DNA from: Saccoglossus kowalevskii | Taxonomy: Eukaryota > Hemichordata > Enteropneusta > Harrimaniidae | Length of the DNA stretch: 64,000 nucleotides | Assembly: GCF_000003605.2 (NCBI RefSeq) | Contig: NW_003151256.1 | Coordinates: 147,924-211,923 of the forward strand | Direction: 5' to 3' | Shown here: positions 12,401 through 27,823 of the stretch, piece after piece | How positions within the stretch are numbered: position 1 is the stretch's first letter | Layout of the letters: every line of letters begins with the position of its first letter | Notes under the pieces: generated by a model | The model's input: only the letters and a program-made list of their open reading frames with translations | What the model was told of the DNA's origin: nothing | Database searches by the model: none | Translations under genes and position numbers: made by a program

Positions 12401-15400
12401 TATTTTGCAAATTTCAATACAAAACATTCACGCCTCCATGAAATTCTCTTTACTATAACACAAGTGTTGTTTTAATAGGCTTTTAATGAGGTGAATACAC
12501 GAGCTTCGAGTTACCTGGTAGCCATGTCATCGGAAGGGAGTGACGACTTTATAAGAAGGTTCCTTTTGCCTCAGTTTGCAATACACAGTCCTTGGCATTT
12601 GTTCCCCAGACAAATCTTAAAATGATATCAAGATGTCACAAATTATATTTTGGGCTACCAAATGAATGAAAAATAATGTTTTTTATTATACGATAATTTC
12701 ATGAACTTTTATCGAAGCCTGCAATACATACTCAACGTGTTCATTATGAAACTACAGCTAGTATAGTACAATTAATTTCCAAAGACTGTATATTCTTGTG
12801 CACCAGAAGTGTATCAACGTCAAACAATCTCTTCTATATGACGTAATTCGGTGACGCGGAGGCTCGAAACAAAGGCCGTTCACGGTTCAAATCGAATTCA
12901 GTGGCGGCGGCACATGGGGGGGGGGGGGGCTTCGCCTCTCCAAGATCAACCTGAAACTCTTTGTGTCAGCAAAATTTGCCCCTCAAAATGCAGGAAATAG
13001 TGTTTCAGAGGGTCTAGATTTCAAGGGGAGCATGGCCAGGACCCCCTAGTAAGATCGCGCCGCCGGCGCAAAATTTCGTGCGGTCGCTTCTGCCAGTGGA
13101 ATTAGTCATTCATTAATAAAGATTATGTTTTTGGTTAATTGAGAACTTACTCTAAATTCATCAGTCCGCTATTTTTTATTTATTGAGAACATGTTACTAT
13201 TATATGAAGTCGTTAATGATTGAACTGTGTGGAATACTGAACGTTCAATACACAATAACTATAAATTGCGTCCTCTAGCGATAAAAGGATTCCGTGACGT
13301 CAAAATGACGTTAATGGATGAAAGTAAACTGTGTTTGGTTTTGTAGTCTATATACTATATTCATCCTCGATATACTATATTCATCTTCAAAAATATAGTA
13401 AAATCTTTTGAAAACATAAACTTCATTGACGACTGCAAATCAAAACGATATCGACGGTTTGATCGATCTTTATGTCATGTCGATTCATTTACGTCATTGG
13501 AGCGCTTCTTCGCTATAGGAAAGGTGTGATTTCAGCGCATCCGAATGTTGGCGACTTATTATTTATTATGAATGGTGTTCCAATGCACGTAACACTGCGA
13601 CCATCTTTTTCACTTGCAAGTGATTTAATGTACTACGTCGGTATATGCTGTATAAGCTGTGCTATCAGTACCAACATTTCGACGATAGCCGTTGCAAATA
13701 AAAACTAATGACACAGGAAATGTTTTATTATAAAAAGAAACCGGAGAAAAAAGATCGATAGTTACAGAATTTATTACTGTGGCTACAATTTGTTTTTCAC
13801 GACTCGATGTCTATTTTTTTTAACCATTCACCAGGACTATCAATATTTTCTCAGGCCTAATTTTCTTATTTTCCCGCGAAAATACAAATTAAACACCGAA
13901 GGAGTGAGTTGTCTTTAAACGCGTGAATAGGAAATAATATTAACAGAAAGTCAATTTAACGAGATAGTTTCTTGTCATTAAGTTCAGAATTTATCCCTTA
14001 CCCCAATCCAAAGGTACAATTACCGGTAAATGTTATTGAATTTAAGTTACGGCGTCTAGATAAAGTGATTTAAATTGTATTCCAATACTGTGGAATACTT
14101 TATTTTCGCTGGAATTAATTTTCGCTGAAAAAGCTTTTTGGGCGTTGTGTATGGAATTTATTTTCTCTGATTTTCGATGAGTTGAATGTGAAATATAGGG
14201 AAAAAAATATATTCGCTGGATTTTATTTTCACGGAATCATCCCTTCAGCGAAAATAAATTCCAAGCGAAAATAAAGTATTCTACAGTATTTGATTGCAAT
14301 TTAATTGAGTTACTCCTCCGATTCCGAGTTTTATATACAACCGAAGGAGTGTGCGAAAGACCATGGGAATTTTAGTGAGTGTATGCTACATATTGCACGC
14401 GCCTTTGCATGTATATTTTTATTCCTGTGACAAATATATGTAAATTAGGCCTGGGGGATTATCGAAATTCTACATCTTACGTCTAACTAAAAGTGTGCGG
14501 TGCAGACAACAATGACAAAGACATTCCTCTCACAGAACGTCCCTTACCATTGTATAATGAGAGTGAATATGTACAATCTTTATTGCTTTCCTCATGAAAA
14601 CAGGTGACTGTAACGAGAACATACAGATACCAGTCGGTGGCAGTGTTAACGTGACGTCTCCGAATTACCCGAGCAATTATCCAGACAATGCCAGGTGCCG
14701 ATGGATTGTTGACACCGCTCAAAGTACCAGGATTGAGGTCGTTTTCAATGACTATTTAACTGAGCTCGATGGCGATTATTTTTTTGCTGGACATGGTTCA
14801 CTACCTTCACAGGACACAAGTGAAATCTGGGGATTTTCTGGTTCCTCACTTCCGCCCAACTACGTCACAGATGGAGATACCGCATGGTTACAATTTGTCT
14901 CCAATAAGGAGATCAACATGAGGGGGTTTCACGCAACACTAACTGATTTCGGTAAGTAGGCTTGAATTGCATAAAACTGTTCTTGAGACGGCATTGTTAT
15001 GTGCGTGTATGTTTATGCTTAGCATGACTTTGATGGTATATTTATATTCATCCCAAATCGCATGCAATGATGTTCCATACAGTTATGGTAAAACATAAGC
15101 ATAACCTAGGGTTTTTTATCAATAAGTTTGGCTTGTTTTACGATCCAGACCCCACGGGTGTCCCGGCTGAGTGCGTAGTAGAACGTTGTCGTCCCACAAC
15201 GTGAACGCGCGCATCGCTCTAACTGAAACGCACAAACAACACACCGAGTCAATAGTATACAAATATGATACCTGCTTCAAGTAAAGTGCTTCGTTAGGGT
15301 TTGTTTGTTTGTTTGTTTGTAGGAATATGCTTTTATTTTAGGTCACATACCTGTAACACAAGAAAAGCTTTTAGATCTTTCGTAACCAAATGTAATACCA

Positions 15401-18400
15401 CACTGTAATGTGTATTTAGGGACGATGTAACGTAATCGCGTATATTGGTTTGATAAGAAACGTATACCAAAAAATAAATATGGGTAATAATATGAAACAC
15501 AAATGCCGGTAATTGGTCCATGGAACCAGAACTTTTAGCATGCTTGAATTAAAATTAGAAATATTTGTGGTTGTCAGCTAAAATGCGTATGTGATATATA
15601 CCACGAATATCTGATACGTCTATTCAAATTCTTCTAATCTCAACTTCTCTGCACAGAATGTCTAGTGGCGATTGTTCACGCATTGCAAAAAGCCACGGTT
15701 TTAATTGACTTCAAAATTAATAATCAGTTTATCAATGAATCCCACAAACCGTAAGTATAGTGATGGTTTTGAAAACAACTAAATTTCTCAGTCGTAATGG
15801 TGTGATATGAACAAAGATTTTTTTTATACTTAGGTGTTCTAAAAACGCTCTTACAAATTACAATCACTGTTTTAGCCTTTGAAAGCTGCGAAATATATAT
15901 GACAGACAAGATATCAACTACGTGACCCTACAATATCATATAGAAGGTTCGGCCGGGCAAAATTGAAAATTATACTAAAGTGGTTTAATAAATTATTTAA
16001 TTATTTAGGTTTTACCTCGCTTTGTTCTCTCGCGGGATAAAAAAATAATTATTGTTTTGGCCTCGGCCAATATCAAAACTATCGTTTCCAAATTGTTATT
16101 ATTATCCTCAGTCGAGTCAGCAACAGCCACCTGGGTAGGGTAATTCTTTATATCGGCCTTCAGACGAGGTCAATAGCTGTTTGATATTGTAGGGTTACTT
16201 ATGATGTATTCTTTGTTTTCGATCTCATACCATCAATAATATTGTTCCTCTTTTAGGCCCACCTTCTTGTGATGGAATGTGTGAATTTTACAGTATACCT
16301 CACCAATGCAGTTGTTTCTCTCAATGTGTATATGAGTTTGACTGCTGTGACGACTACTTTCAAACATGTGCCAGTAAGTAATACTTTGTCAACGCAGTGA
16401 CGTCATTTTTCTACTCTTACCTTTTACCCACTATAGTTTACTCTTTTTGCACTGTTCATTTGTCCGAGATTCACTAAAAAATTAGTAACTACAGTAGTTG
16501 CGTCATGACTTCCACCGCTTAAAATTAAACTTCAGAACTACTCAACTGATTTGTTTGATATCGGATTCCAATTAAATGCGTTGACTTTTAAAAAAAGATT
16601 ATAACGACTTATCATGTGATATTGCTGCCAATTTGAATTCGATACGAACAGATCGACAGTGACGCATTTCAACCAATTCTCTTCATTTAAGATATTTGAT
16701 ATGTTTGATATATCTAATTTTCAATCATATTGCAATTAAACAAACACAAATATATTATGTGCGTTGTTAGTTGTAGTGAATTTAGGAAAATACCGCAAAT
16801 ATAAACGCATTCTTATGAACTTATGCGATTAGCATATAACAGCAGTATTGTTCTTCCCAGTCTGATCAACTGCAAAAATCAATGAATTACTATTCATTCG
16901 GTTTTGAAATGTTCTATAATGGGATTTGTTATCTGCTTTTTTATCCTGAAAAAATTAATGTAATGCATTTGCCCCAATGGATTTGCCCCATTTGACACCG
17001 TTTGCCAGTTACTTTGTTAGTTTTAAAAGTAATCATAACCAAGTAATATGTATCGACAGGGTTGACGTACGGCGCGTAAACAAATTGCAGTGTTACAATT
17101 GCGAAAATCTATTTTTTACTAGAAATAAAAAAAAAAAAAAAATAGGCAGGGCCACGTCACTTGCTAGAGCCAAATCGAAGATTATTTTGCAAGAACAAGT
17201 ATTTTGCACTCATTTTTGCGAGGTACTCATCTTTTTGCCAGGTGCCCAAGTTTTTTTATTTTTGTTTTTTACTTTGAACGAAACCTTGGACGGAACCGCG
17301 TAACATCAGCTGCCAAGTGCTTTGTTTCGATCGCAATAATATGAAGTTATTACGAGAATAATTTCAAAGTATGCATGAAGAAAGTACAGCTGGAGTATCG
17401 ACCGACGCGCAGCGTACTGTCTGAGTGCATACTTTGAGGTATTCTCGTAATAACCTTATTATTATACATGTACATCTTTTCCTTCCAAGATTACATCATG
17501 GGAATGCCGAAATCTAAAAAGTTTAGTACATAATCAGCGAACTTCTTTGTGTGGAGTCCGGTCAAACCCTGATGGCAGCCATGTTTGTTTTTATTATTAG
17601 AGAACGCTTACGCGCGTAATCATTCCATATTTAGAATTCGCATTTCTTTATATGGTAGGATGAAAATACCCAGTAAAATACCACTCAATTGCGGCACGCT
17701 GTAATTTATGGCGTTACGGTGACAGATGTATAATAATTTTATTTAATATCAAATTATTTCGTCTATTATATTTCGTTTGGATCATCCGCCACGCAATTTC
17801 ATTCAGTTTAAACATGATTTTATTTCTAATTACCAAGTAGTTAAAGTTTCATTTATTTATAATACACTATTCTATCGTTTTTCTTCAAAATTATGCAATA
17901 TGATATAGCTGTGTTATTTATAATACAAATTTTCGATTAGATTATACAAACATTTAGATCACAATAACAGACCATAATAATGTTAAACTTATTCGAAGTC
18001 TTGAACATACTTAGTAAAATAGGCTATGAATTGGAATCTGCAGTTAAGGCGTTCACAAGTTATGCTACATAACAGCTCGGCGATGTTCGACAGTTTGCTA
18101 ACACTTTCTGATCAACTTTAAAAGTAAATGGTCATCGAGATCTCGTTGAAAGCGAGAAAAATAAGAGACTGTTCCATCGTTCCAAATACTGTGAAATTTT
18201 TTAAACCAAGAATTCACTTTAAAACCGCATTATTTAATCTATCATCTAATTTAAGGCGATTGTATATACGAGATAACAGTCCCGGAGGGAGGAAGTTCAA
18301 TCGTGACATCAACAAATTACCCAGAAGACTATCCAAACGGCGAGAGTTGCCAGTGGGTGTTGACTGCTGTCAACGGTGGACTGCTCAATGTGACGTTTGA

Positions 18401-21400
18401 CGATTTCGCAACGGAGTTAAACCATGATTTTATGTTCGCTGGTGACGGTGACACGCCCAGTAATGCATCCACTGTTATTGAGCCTCACTCCGGTACCACA
18501 TTACCGCCAGACTACATGTCAACGGTTGGTGCTGTATGGTACAGGTTTACATCCGATGAATCTGGGACTATGAGAGGATTCCACTCGACAGCGTATTGGA
18601 CGTGTAAGTAACATTCCAGTAATATTGTGTGAACGACATTAGGAATTTTCTATCTGTGTTGCGTTATGAAAAAAAACAACAACTATAAAATGCGTTCACC
18701 GAAATAAGTACAGTATTTTTGCATGTAAATATTATATATTATTTATCTTCCTGTCATTTTGCTTGCAAGATTTTTTACTTCAAATTCCTTTCCTCCAAAT
18801 ATTAAATAATCTACCTTGACTGGTATAGATAGCACATACGAGTATTCTGTTGCAGTATCATAAAACAACATATTTTCACTGATTTGTGAATAAAAACGTG
18901 CCCCTCGATAAAATGTGGACTTATTGTTTATAGAAAACACTCATTTTATTTCTGAACAAGCTAATTTTTGGCCAAGAAATTCGAAGATACCGTCATACGC
19001 TGTTTTTTTTTTCGTTCTGATCGAACGCCTCTGTACATTTGATGTGTTTGTTTCCCGTGGAACGTCCAAAACACAAGGTAATATGTATCTCCGTTTTGGT
19101 TTTCGCCGACAAGCAGCGATTTTTCGAAAAGTATACCCTTTTCTCCTTTTCTCCGTTTTGAACGTATTCCTCGACCAGTCAAGTGCCTGGGTGCAATAGT
19201 GATGTATCTTCTCTATTTAAACAGATGGTTCATGTGAGGGGAAATGTGATACTATGAGCAATGGATGTAGTTGTTTCTCTGATTGTGTACAGGACGGCAG
19301 TTGTTGCCCTGACTACGTAATCCATTGTGCAGGTACGTACATCTATAACAGTCAGAACAGTGAAGAACAGCGGACTCTCCGCGTTTGACGTTCTTGTCAA
19401 AAAAACAATGGCGCTACCAACACGACTATTTCATTTACCGACGTCCTTCCCAATGTGTTCGGTTACTGAGAAATATTTTAGGCGTATTTTGGGCGTATAT
19501 AATGAAGTACAGGCCGCGGTGGTTGATAAGTGTAAACAACGCAGTGTTGTCTGTCTGATACAGTTCAAACAGGCAGAACACCTGAATTTTAAGAAAGTGC
19601 AAAACTGTCATTTGGGGTATAATAACTTATCTAAGTTACAGTTTTTTATACGAATATACGAAATTATGCAGATCATTACAGAATACCCACTGTTACGATT
19701 ACTTGAACATTATCTGAAAAACAAACAGTTTATGTATTTTTATATTTAATAATGTCCAACGTTCAACATCACATGGCTTCTTCAGAAAATGAGTAATCAC
19801 GGTTTTAAAGCGCGGTGGTCGTCGCGCTGCGCATGTGCGACATTTGTTTTGATAAACATTGATTTTCCCACAAATCCAATATGCTCTTCAAATGGAAAGT
19901 ATAAGGTCGGACCTGGGCGCGACTTGCACTGATTACCGCCAGTGATTCCTTCGATACCTTCCAATCACCTAAAAATTATCTAATTAAAGCTTGTAATCGT
20001 CTCAGTTTGTTCTAGTTGATCTGCGCAACAGTCAAAGTCGCCATCTTTATTTATATAAGACCCATATATATCGCGAATGCGTGGCGCGACGACTACCGCC
20101 CTTTAATATGCGCCCTCAGTAATTTATAACCAAACTTTCCATCTTACAGAATGTATCGATGTTTACTACTTGAACCGCGGTGAAAGCGTTAACATATTAT
20201 CACCAAACTATCCTAACGATTACCATGACAACGCTCAATGCCAATGGATAGTCAATGGTGACCCAGGCGATTTTGAAGGCGATTACCGTATCATAGTTCA
20301 GTTTTTAGACTTCCGCACCCAGACAGGTGAAGACTTTCTGTATGCCGGTCATGGCAACGATCCAAGCCAGGAGACTGCCGTGATATGGGAGCACTCGGGA
20401 AATCAGATACCGGATAATTTCCTGAGTAATAACAGTTCAGCGTGGTTGAGGTTTACTAGTAATAATTTCATAACATTTCGAGGATTCTACGCCGTCGCAC
20501 ACCATGTATGTAAGTACTATTATAAACTTAAAGTTTTAAAGTAAATGGTTGTGGGATTGTAGTGTAAATCCATGTAGTGAAATTGGGAGACCCACATAGT
20601 GTAAACAGTAGAGTTAGGGGATCTACTTAGTGCAAATAGTAAATTAGGGGATCCACTTAGTGTAAACATTAGAGTTAGGGGGCCCACTTAGTTGAAATAG
20701 TAGAATTTAGGATCCTCTTAATATCAATAGCACTGTTAGAAGATCAGCTTAGTATAAATAAGTACGAAGCACAAGATGGGAGTCTTTGCATGAAATTTGA
20801 TGAATAGATGCTCTGGGCTTATTCGCAGATTTGATTAGGCTTGGGCGACATTCCATGCATATTAATTGCCTAATTTGAATAATGATTTGTCAATTTTCAG
20901 CTTTTCCATCAATATCTCAAGTACTTATTTTAATGGATTTTGTTACATAAATACTCTAAGACAATATACTGATGCTCTGTTTTGGGTTTACATACATCTA
21001 TAATAATTACCTTATTTGCATAATAATTTACTTTTCGGCTTATATCGATTTTTAAAAAATATTTATCACATTATAATGAAACTAGGTACATATGTGTCCT
21101 GAATAACACAGACCTAAATAATTTGGGGTTGAAATCTATGCATAATATTTGCGTAATTTGCATAATAATACACTATTTGTTTCAAAGCCAGTTATTGCAT
21201 TTCAATAAGGCTTGGTATATAAGTGACTATGAACAATGCATTTGTTTTGGATTGAAATTCGACCATACAAATTGCCGAATTTGCACTATGTGTATAATCA
21301 TCACATTTCATTAAAGCGAGAGGGTCATCACCTGCGCACGCGCGGGAATCGAGTTCCACGCGATGATAACAACACATGCTAAAGCGCAAAGGCTCGTGGG

Positions 21401-24400
21401 TAGACGCCTGTTTGTATACAATGACACGCTATAGTCATCTGACGCATACGCAGACGATTTGGTTTATAACTAATTTTTAAAAAATGCTTTGGGGGTAATT
21501 AACAGAAGTGATTAGTGTGAGAATGAAATACTTGCATAATGATTATCTAATTATTAATAGCCAATTTCTGACATCTCAATAAAGTCAGATTTTAAACTGA
21601 ACTCGTGGTAGAGGTGCTGAAAGACTGGAAAATAACTGAAAACCACAGATGTAAAATCAAATGTATCTCCTTTTTCACGTTGCACATCTCATATAACAGA
21701 CACATATTTCTTGCCAAGATTCTTGTTTGGAAGGCTAATTAATTTTAATATGTCTCAAATACTCTCAGCACACGGGAGTTCTTTCTAAGCTTTTTTTGAT
21801 GTCACTTGTAGTTCGTTCGTGTTGTAATATTATTATTTACATAATTTGTCTCTACCAGCTGGATACTGTGGCGGGCAGTGTGAGTTCATGTCGGATGGCT
21901 GTAGTTGTTTTGTAGATTGTATCTACGCTGGTAACTGCTGCAAAGATTATTTCCAGTCATGCGGAGGTAATATCAGAATGTCGATTATAAACGTCTAGTA
22001 TAGACAAAAATGAAAACTATCGATAATATGGCAGGTTTCTGCGTTTTCCAAAAACATATTACAATATTTAATACTGGTTTTTATTATAAAGATATTATTT
22101 ATATAATGGTTGTTATGAAGTTATTTTCACGAGTGGTACGGTGTATCCCGTGGCCGTATTTTCATGAATAAAGATAGTGAAAATGCAGTCGCAGGATAAA
22201 TCGCATCACGTGTTCACGAGTGAAAATAACTTGAATACTTAACAAATGTAATTGCGAAGCCACGGCGTTCTTTTATCAATACATATATTCCCAGACTTGG
22301 CAAAAATCACCAGGAAAGTTGTAAAAACCAAGAATTTCGTATGAGTGCGCACAAGTGCGTAGACTCTTCCTTCTGGTGTGTTTTACTTTGAGTTGTATGG
22401 TTGCAGATTGTGAAGGCGCCTCTTCTCGGACAATTTACTAATTTGCATAGTTATTTCATACTATTTTTTGTGCAAGAATGTAACTTGGAAGTTTTATTAT
22501 TCAAATTACACGATACCAATTCAGCAATAATTGTGGGAGCCAAAATATATCTTGGCAGTTCAAGTTATGCACCCCCCACCCCCCCCCCCCGCAACTTTAG
22601 AACTATTTATCTCATTTGCATATCGGTTTTAGACAAAACCTGTAATGTTGCATCCATATTTTTTTTTAATATACCATTAGGAAACTGTACGCACACATTA
22701 GTGGTCCCGTATGAAGGAAGCATTGACGTATATTCGCCAAACTATCCTAGCGACTACCCAAACGATGCGCGCTGCCAATGGATTATCACAACAGAAGGGG
22801 CCAGCCAGCCAATGTACGTAGAGTACATCGACTTTGAAACAGAACAGTGCTGCGATTTCTACTTCGCTGGACACGGGAGCTCGCCCAGTAATGAAACAAC
22901 TGAAATATACGCTCACTCCGGCTCGAGTCTCCCACCGAACTTCACGTCGCTATCAGCATCTATATGGATGAGATTCATATCCGACTCTTCCGTGACCAAC
23001 CGAGGATTTCACGCCAAGGTCTACTATATCGGTAATTAACAGTAATAGTAAATCTCGTCTTTAACAACAACGTGATTAGGACCAATTTCTATTATTCGAG
23101 AAATATTAATATCTATTCCTCTTATTTCATTTAAACCTTTGAGTGACATTTTCAACTTTAGTCACATTTCAGATAATATAAATGCACAATGTTGTCCTCT
23201 TTCCAAAAGCAAATATTTTGACTAAGACCTGTAGGCAGTTTGAAGTTATGCCGTATGGCCAAAAATTAAGAACGAAAGAGAGAAAAACAAAAAATTACAC
23301 AATTATGTTTTTTCTCCGATCCAATCTTTAGGCGACTCATGTGAAGGGCGTTGTTTTTCTGGAATTTTACCAACTTACGACTGTAGCTGTGACACTGACT
23401 GTATAGCAAATGATAATTGCTGCCGCGATTTTTTTGATATCTGCGCAGGTGAGTCAATAATATGAGCCAAATATACCTTAGTTACGAATGGGCGCCGGGA
23501 TCTTGTTTAGAACGAGAGAGCAACGAGGCTTGTTTTGCCCCTGAATCTGTGTTTCATTCTCCCCCACCTTGACGGTCATTGCGCCCACTATATAAGCATA
23601 GTATTTGGAAGAAAGGGCGTGATTGAGAGAAAGAGGGGAACATCATTCGAGGAGCATAGATGCTGCGTGATTCTCTCTCTCTCGCTCCCAGCGAGATCTC
23701 GGTGTTCAATTACGTCCCCGATGAATTATCAAGACACACACGTCAATTATTTACCCTCATTCCACACAAGACTAAATATAGAAAGTTTGAAGAAAGGCGA
23801 TTCATATAGTATTCTGCAATTGCATTACGAACATTCCGATTGACTGGTAGCCACTTTGTTTTTAAAAAGTCAGTCATTAAACATATTATCGACTCGCATG
23901 ATTTGAACGCATCCAAATTGTGATTGGGGTTTTACATGTTGCGCTATTCTTTAGCGTGTTGCACCTTTTACGCACTAGATAGGTAACTAATTTTTCTGTT
24001 TCTTACAAATTGAAATAAATATTTGCACATAAATTCGCAAATAACGTGGCATATTCTAATAAGCGAACTGCATGTATAGGGAAATAAGACCAAATCATTA
24101 GAAACATCACACATTCGACATTGAATCATTTTACCTCGAAAAGTACATATGGAAAATGCATTATACGTTTAGCACAGATCCAGATGTTTCCAGGTTAACA
24201 CAACAGTACATATCACACTGCAACATACGTATCATGTGATCATTTGGTAACGGTGGTTTGTTAATAACATCTGAAAATGGAAGGTAGTTCATGTATGTTG
24301 CAATAAACACGCAAGCTGTACTGGCTGCATAATTGACACTGGTTGACTTGGTCATTATGCAAAAAGTGGCAAACAAAGCGATTGCAATAAATTGTTAAAG

Positions 24401-27400
24401 TTTTTAAAAGAGAATTATTTAAGAAATTACAGAGGCAAATTACCTTAGCAAAGTTCGCGAGTTGCCAGTTGTGAAAACATCTACAATTTTCATTTCGAAT
24501 AATCCAATCACTGTTCTCCATGTCGTAAATCAGTACAATAAGATTCATAAAATACACAAATTTTAAAACATTCTTTTTCAGCTAATTGCAGTTATACTTT
24601 AATTGTGCCTGATAGCGGCTCAACTGAGTTCGCATCACCTGGCTACCCAGACGATTACCCAAACAATGCCATATGTCAGTGGATTGCTTACAGCGAGTCC
24701 AATAACCAGATGTTGGTGTCATTCGTTGACTTTACTACGGAACTCAATGCTGACTTTTTCTACGCCGGTAACACCGACGAACCAACCAATAACAACAGCG
24801 TGATATGGCAACATTCTGGTGACGTGATTCCGCCGGATTTCGCATCAACGGGAGGCTCAGTATGGTTTAGGTTCACCTCAGATCGGTTAATTAATTTTCA
24901 AGGTTTCCATGTAATTTTATCTGACATGGGTGAGTATAAACAAATAGTATATTATTAACAATATAGTGTCGAAGTCGTCACGCAGCGCGTTCGGTTTTCG
25001 TATGAAGTGTGTCTTACATACGGTGTATACGTCACATGGAAACAATATTAAAGGGTGGCAGTCGTCGTGTCGCGTCTTGTTCGATATGGGACTCATAGCA
25101 ACGTATACAACGCGTGTAAAATACATTGTTTATTTACATGAAATTCAAACACGCGCTGCGCGACGACCACCACGTTTTAAACACTATGCGGCGTGACATA
25201 CTACTATGTGACATTTTAACGTTTATTGATTAATCCTGAAAATTGATCTCATACCCTTTATAAAAAACAGTCCCCATGATATTACAAACACATCTAATGC
25301 CATAGTAATTTTAAAGAAATTCCTCTGCTTACACGGGACAAAACGTGACTCGCCCTCAATAACTTGTTAAATATGTCTTCTAGCCACCAAGGCGTCACTT
25401 GGTGCAGTTTTTACCCTGTATACAACATTGTAGACTAGATGCCATCTATGATCGTAAGACTTAGACACATTTACGAATAATAAATAGTGTGTCTGCGCAT
25501 GCGTGTAATATAGTGATGGCAAAGAGACAGCCAATAAGTGATGATTTCGTAGTCATCTAGCGATTCACCAGGTCATTCTCGAGTATACTTTGGCGTTTCC
25601 TGCTATTGTAACGCCGCATTCACGCACATTGGTGGATCGGTACCTCAGAACGGAACGTAGTGTGTAGGGTACTTCGACTGGCAGATAATTCTTACACTGT
25701 ATAGATACCAGATTCGACCCAAGGGAATTAAACTTGAAGTAATCACAGATAGACAACTTTATTACTAACATACATTTGAAGAAACCATAACTTAACGCGC
25801 CACCAAAACAATTTGTTTTGTATCATTTCTCCTGGAAATCGTTGATACAAATAAGTTTGCACCAAACATTGTAAAGAACATGGAACTTGATTTTGGAACT
25901 AAATTTGCTGCGAAAGTCGTGTTGATTTTATGTCAATTTCGCTATCGGAATTCAACCCTGACACTAAAAATAACACTATCATTGGTGAGACCAATTGCGA
26001 TAGTGATATATGATTATAAATATAAACAAGACTGTGAAGACAGTCATGCAGGGAGCCGGGTAAATAATGACAAGCGACATAATTTGACGTCATGTCCCAC
26101 GTGGCCTCAACATCCTGCATGGGACTCTTGTCATTATACCAACACATATTACAACACAATAGTTTTTAAAAACAAAGATGATGAAATTCCAAAACGTGTC
26201 CAATAACAGTTATTCTGCATTGTACGCTTTCAGCTGGTTTATGCTTAGGACGATGTGATATCGTGGTTTCTGGTTGTAGCTGTTTTGTAGACTGTATATA
26301 CAGCGGGACTTGCTGTTCGGACTATTTTGATTCTTGTCATGGTAAGGCATTATTCACTTTAAAGCGGGAGGGTCGTCACTTGCGCACGCGCGGGAATTGA
26401 GTTCCAAGCGATGATAAGAACACACGCTAAAAACGCAAAGGCTCATGGGTAGACGCTTGTTTGTAAACAATGACACGCTATGGCTATATGACGCACGCGC
26501 AGGTGACGACTCGCACGCTTTAATCCTGCGTCGGTCATTGCTAATTTGCGTCCCAAGTCTCGCTTTCACGTTGATGGAACATATCGTAATGTTGCAGGGG
26601 TCAGAATGATAAAGGTGAATTATAACAGTTGTCAACCCTGAAATACACTCGTATATTAATATTACTATACATTGTACACACTTGCCTCAGTCAGGTGGTC
26701 GAGAGGTCATTTATATTTGATGACTCGGTTTGCTTCTACAATATAAACCTGTTTATCAGCCCCATATAGTTTTAAGGACTTGGTACAATTACGATTAAAG
26801 AGTATACGGCGTGAGTTTTAGTACTATGACTTGCTAAGGAGTGAGAGATGTGACGAAATATGGTTATGAATATTTCAATTGTGTTATCGTTAGAATTGTT
26901 TACGTCACTCTATGTGATGTTAAGTTTAATTGCCGGTGCACTAGAACACTAGATTATAGAAACAAAGGTAGATACATATTAGCAATGAGATGTCAAACTC
27001 GAAGTTTGAAAAAACTGTTGGTTAAAGCTCGAATTACAAAATTTGAAACTTGAACAAAACAAAAAATTCGGTTAACTGTTATTTGAACTTCGAGTTACAG
27101 AATGTGGACGTTCAACGAAAACCAAAATATATGTTGCCCATAACTCGAAGTTCTGTTAACTGTTAATTGAACATCGAGTTACAATTTGGGCGTGGTTTCA
27201 CAAAAGTGGGCGTGGTTTCAAAAATATGGGCGTGGTCGTTTCTGTAACTATGTTTTCGTAACTCGATGTCCGTAACTCGAACAATTCGACATCTCATTAG
27301 CAATAGCTATGGGTAAGTATAGAACTACCTACACCTCAGCTACTCGTGATTAAACAGCTACTCCTGATTAAACAGCTACTCGTGATTAAACGGCTACTCG

Positions 27401-27788
27401 TGATTAAACAGCTGCTTAACAATACACTGAAAGCGAATGGAAACGTATGATTTCAAACAACGTTGAGAATTACCCAGAATTCCATACGAGCCACCTTTCA
27501 GTGTTAAAACTATTGTGATCTACAAAATCGCTTCTAGGTTCAATGTTCAGAAAAGTCAAATAAATCAAAAATCTTGTCACTAAATTTGATTAGTTCTGTA
27601 CAGTATATACTTCAACCTAATTTAGAGACAATTTAACAATGGTTGGCTAGTAACTAAGTTGCTTTTAATAAATCGTTGATAGTCACGAGTGTTACTGCTT
27701 GTGATTTCCAAAAGTATTGAGTGACAAGTCACGGTGTTGCCTGTCATAGTTTTTTCGCTGCGAACTTTAAAAAAAGCTGACCCGAAAG

Positions 27789-27823
<35 letters not shown>

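Noticed and set aside
8670-13330. TGACGTCAAAATGACGT-like palindromes near 8700 and 13300 as CRE sites or a MITE family
   Set aside because: The motif is shared, but matching beyond it is too weak to define an element, and intronic CRE function cannot be supported from sequence alone.
19327-19749. 140-codon plus-strand open frame after SMB4
   Set aside because: It begins at the SMB4 exon end and runs through the donor into the intron. No domain recognised, and the next CUB exon splices in phase without it.
22401-22680. N-terminal extension of CUB5 in frame
   Set aside because: The ATACCATTAG acceptor places the exon start at 22681, matching all other CUB exons. The upstream part includes a low-complexity cytosine run.
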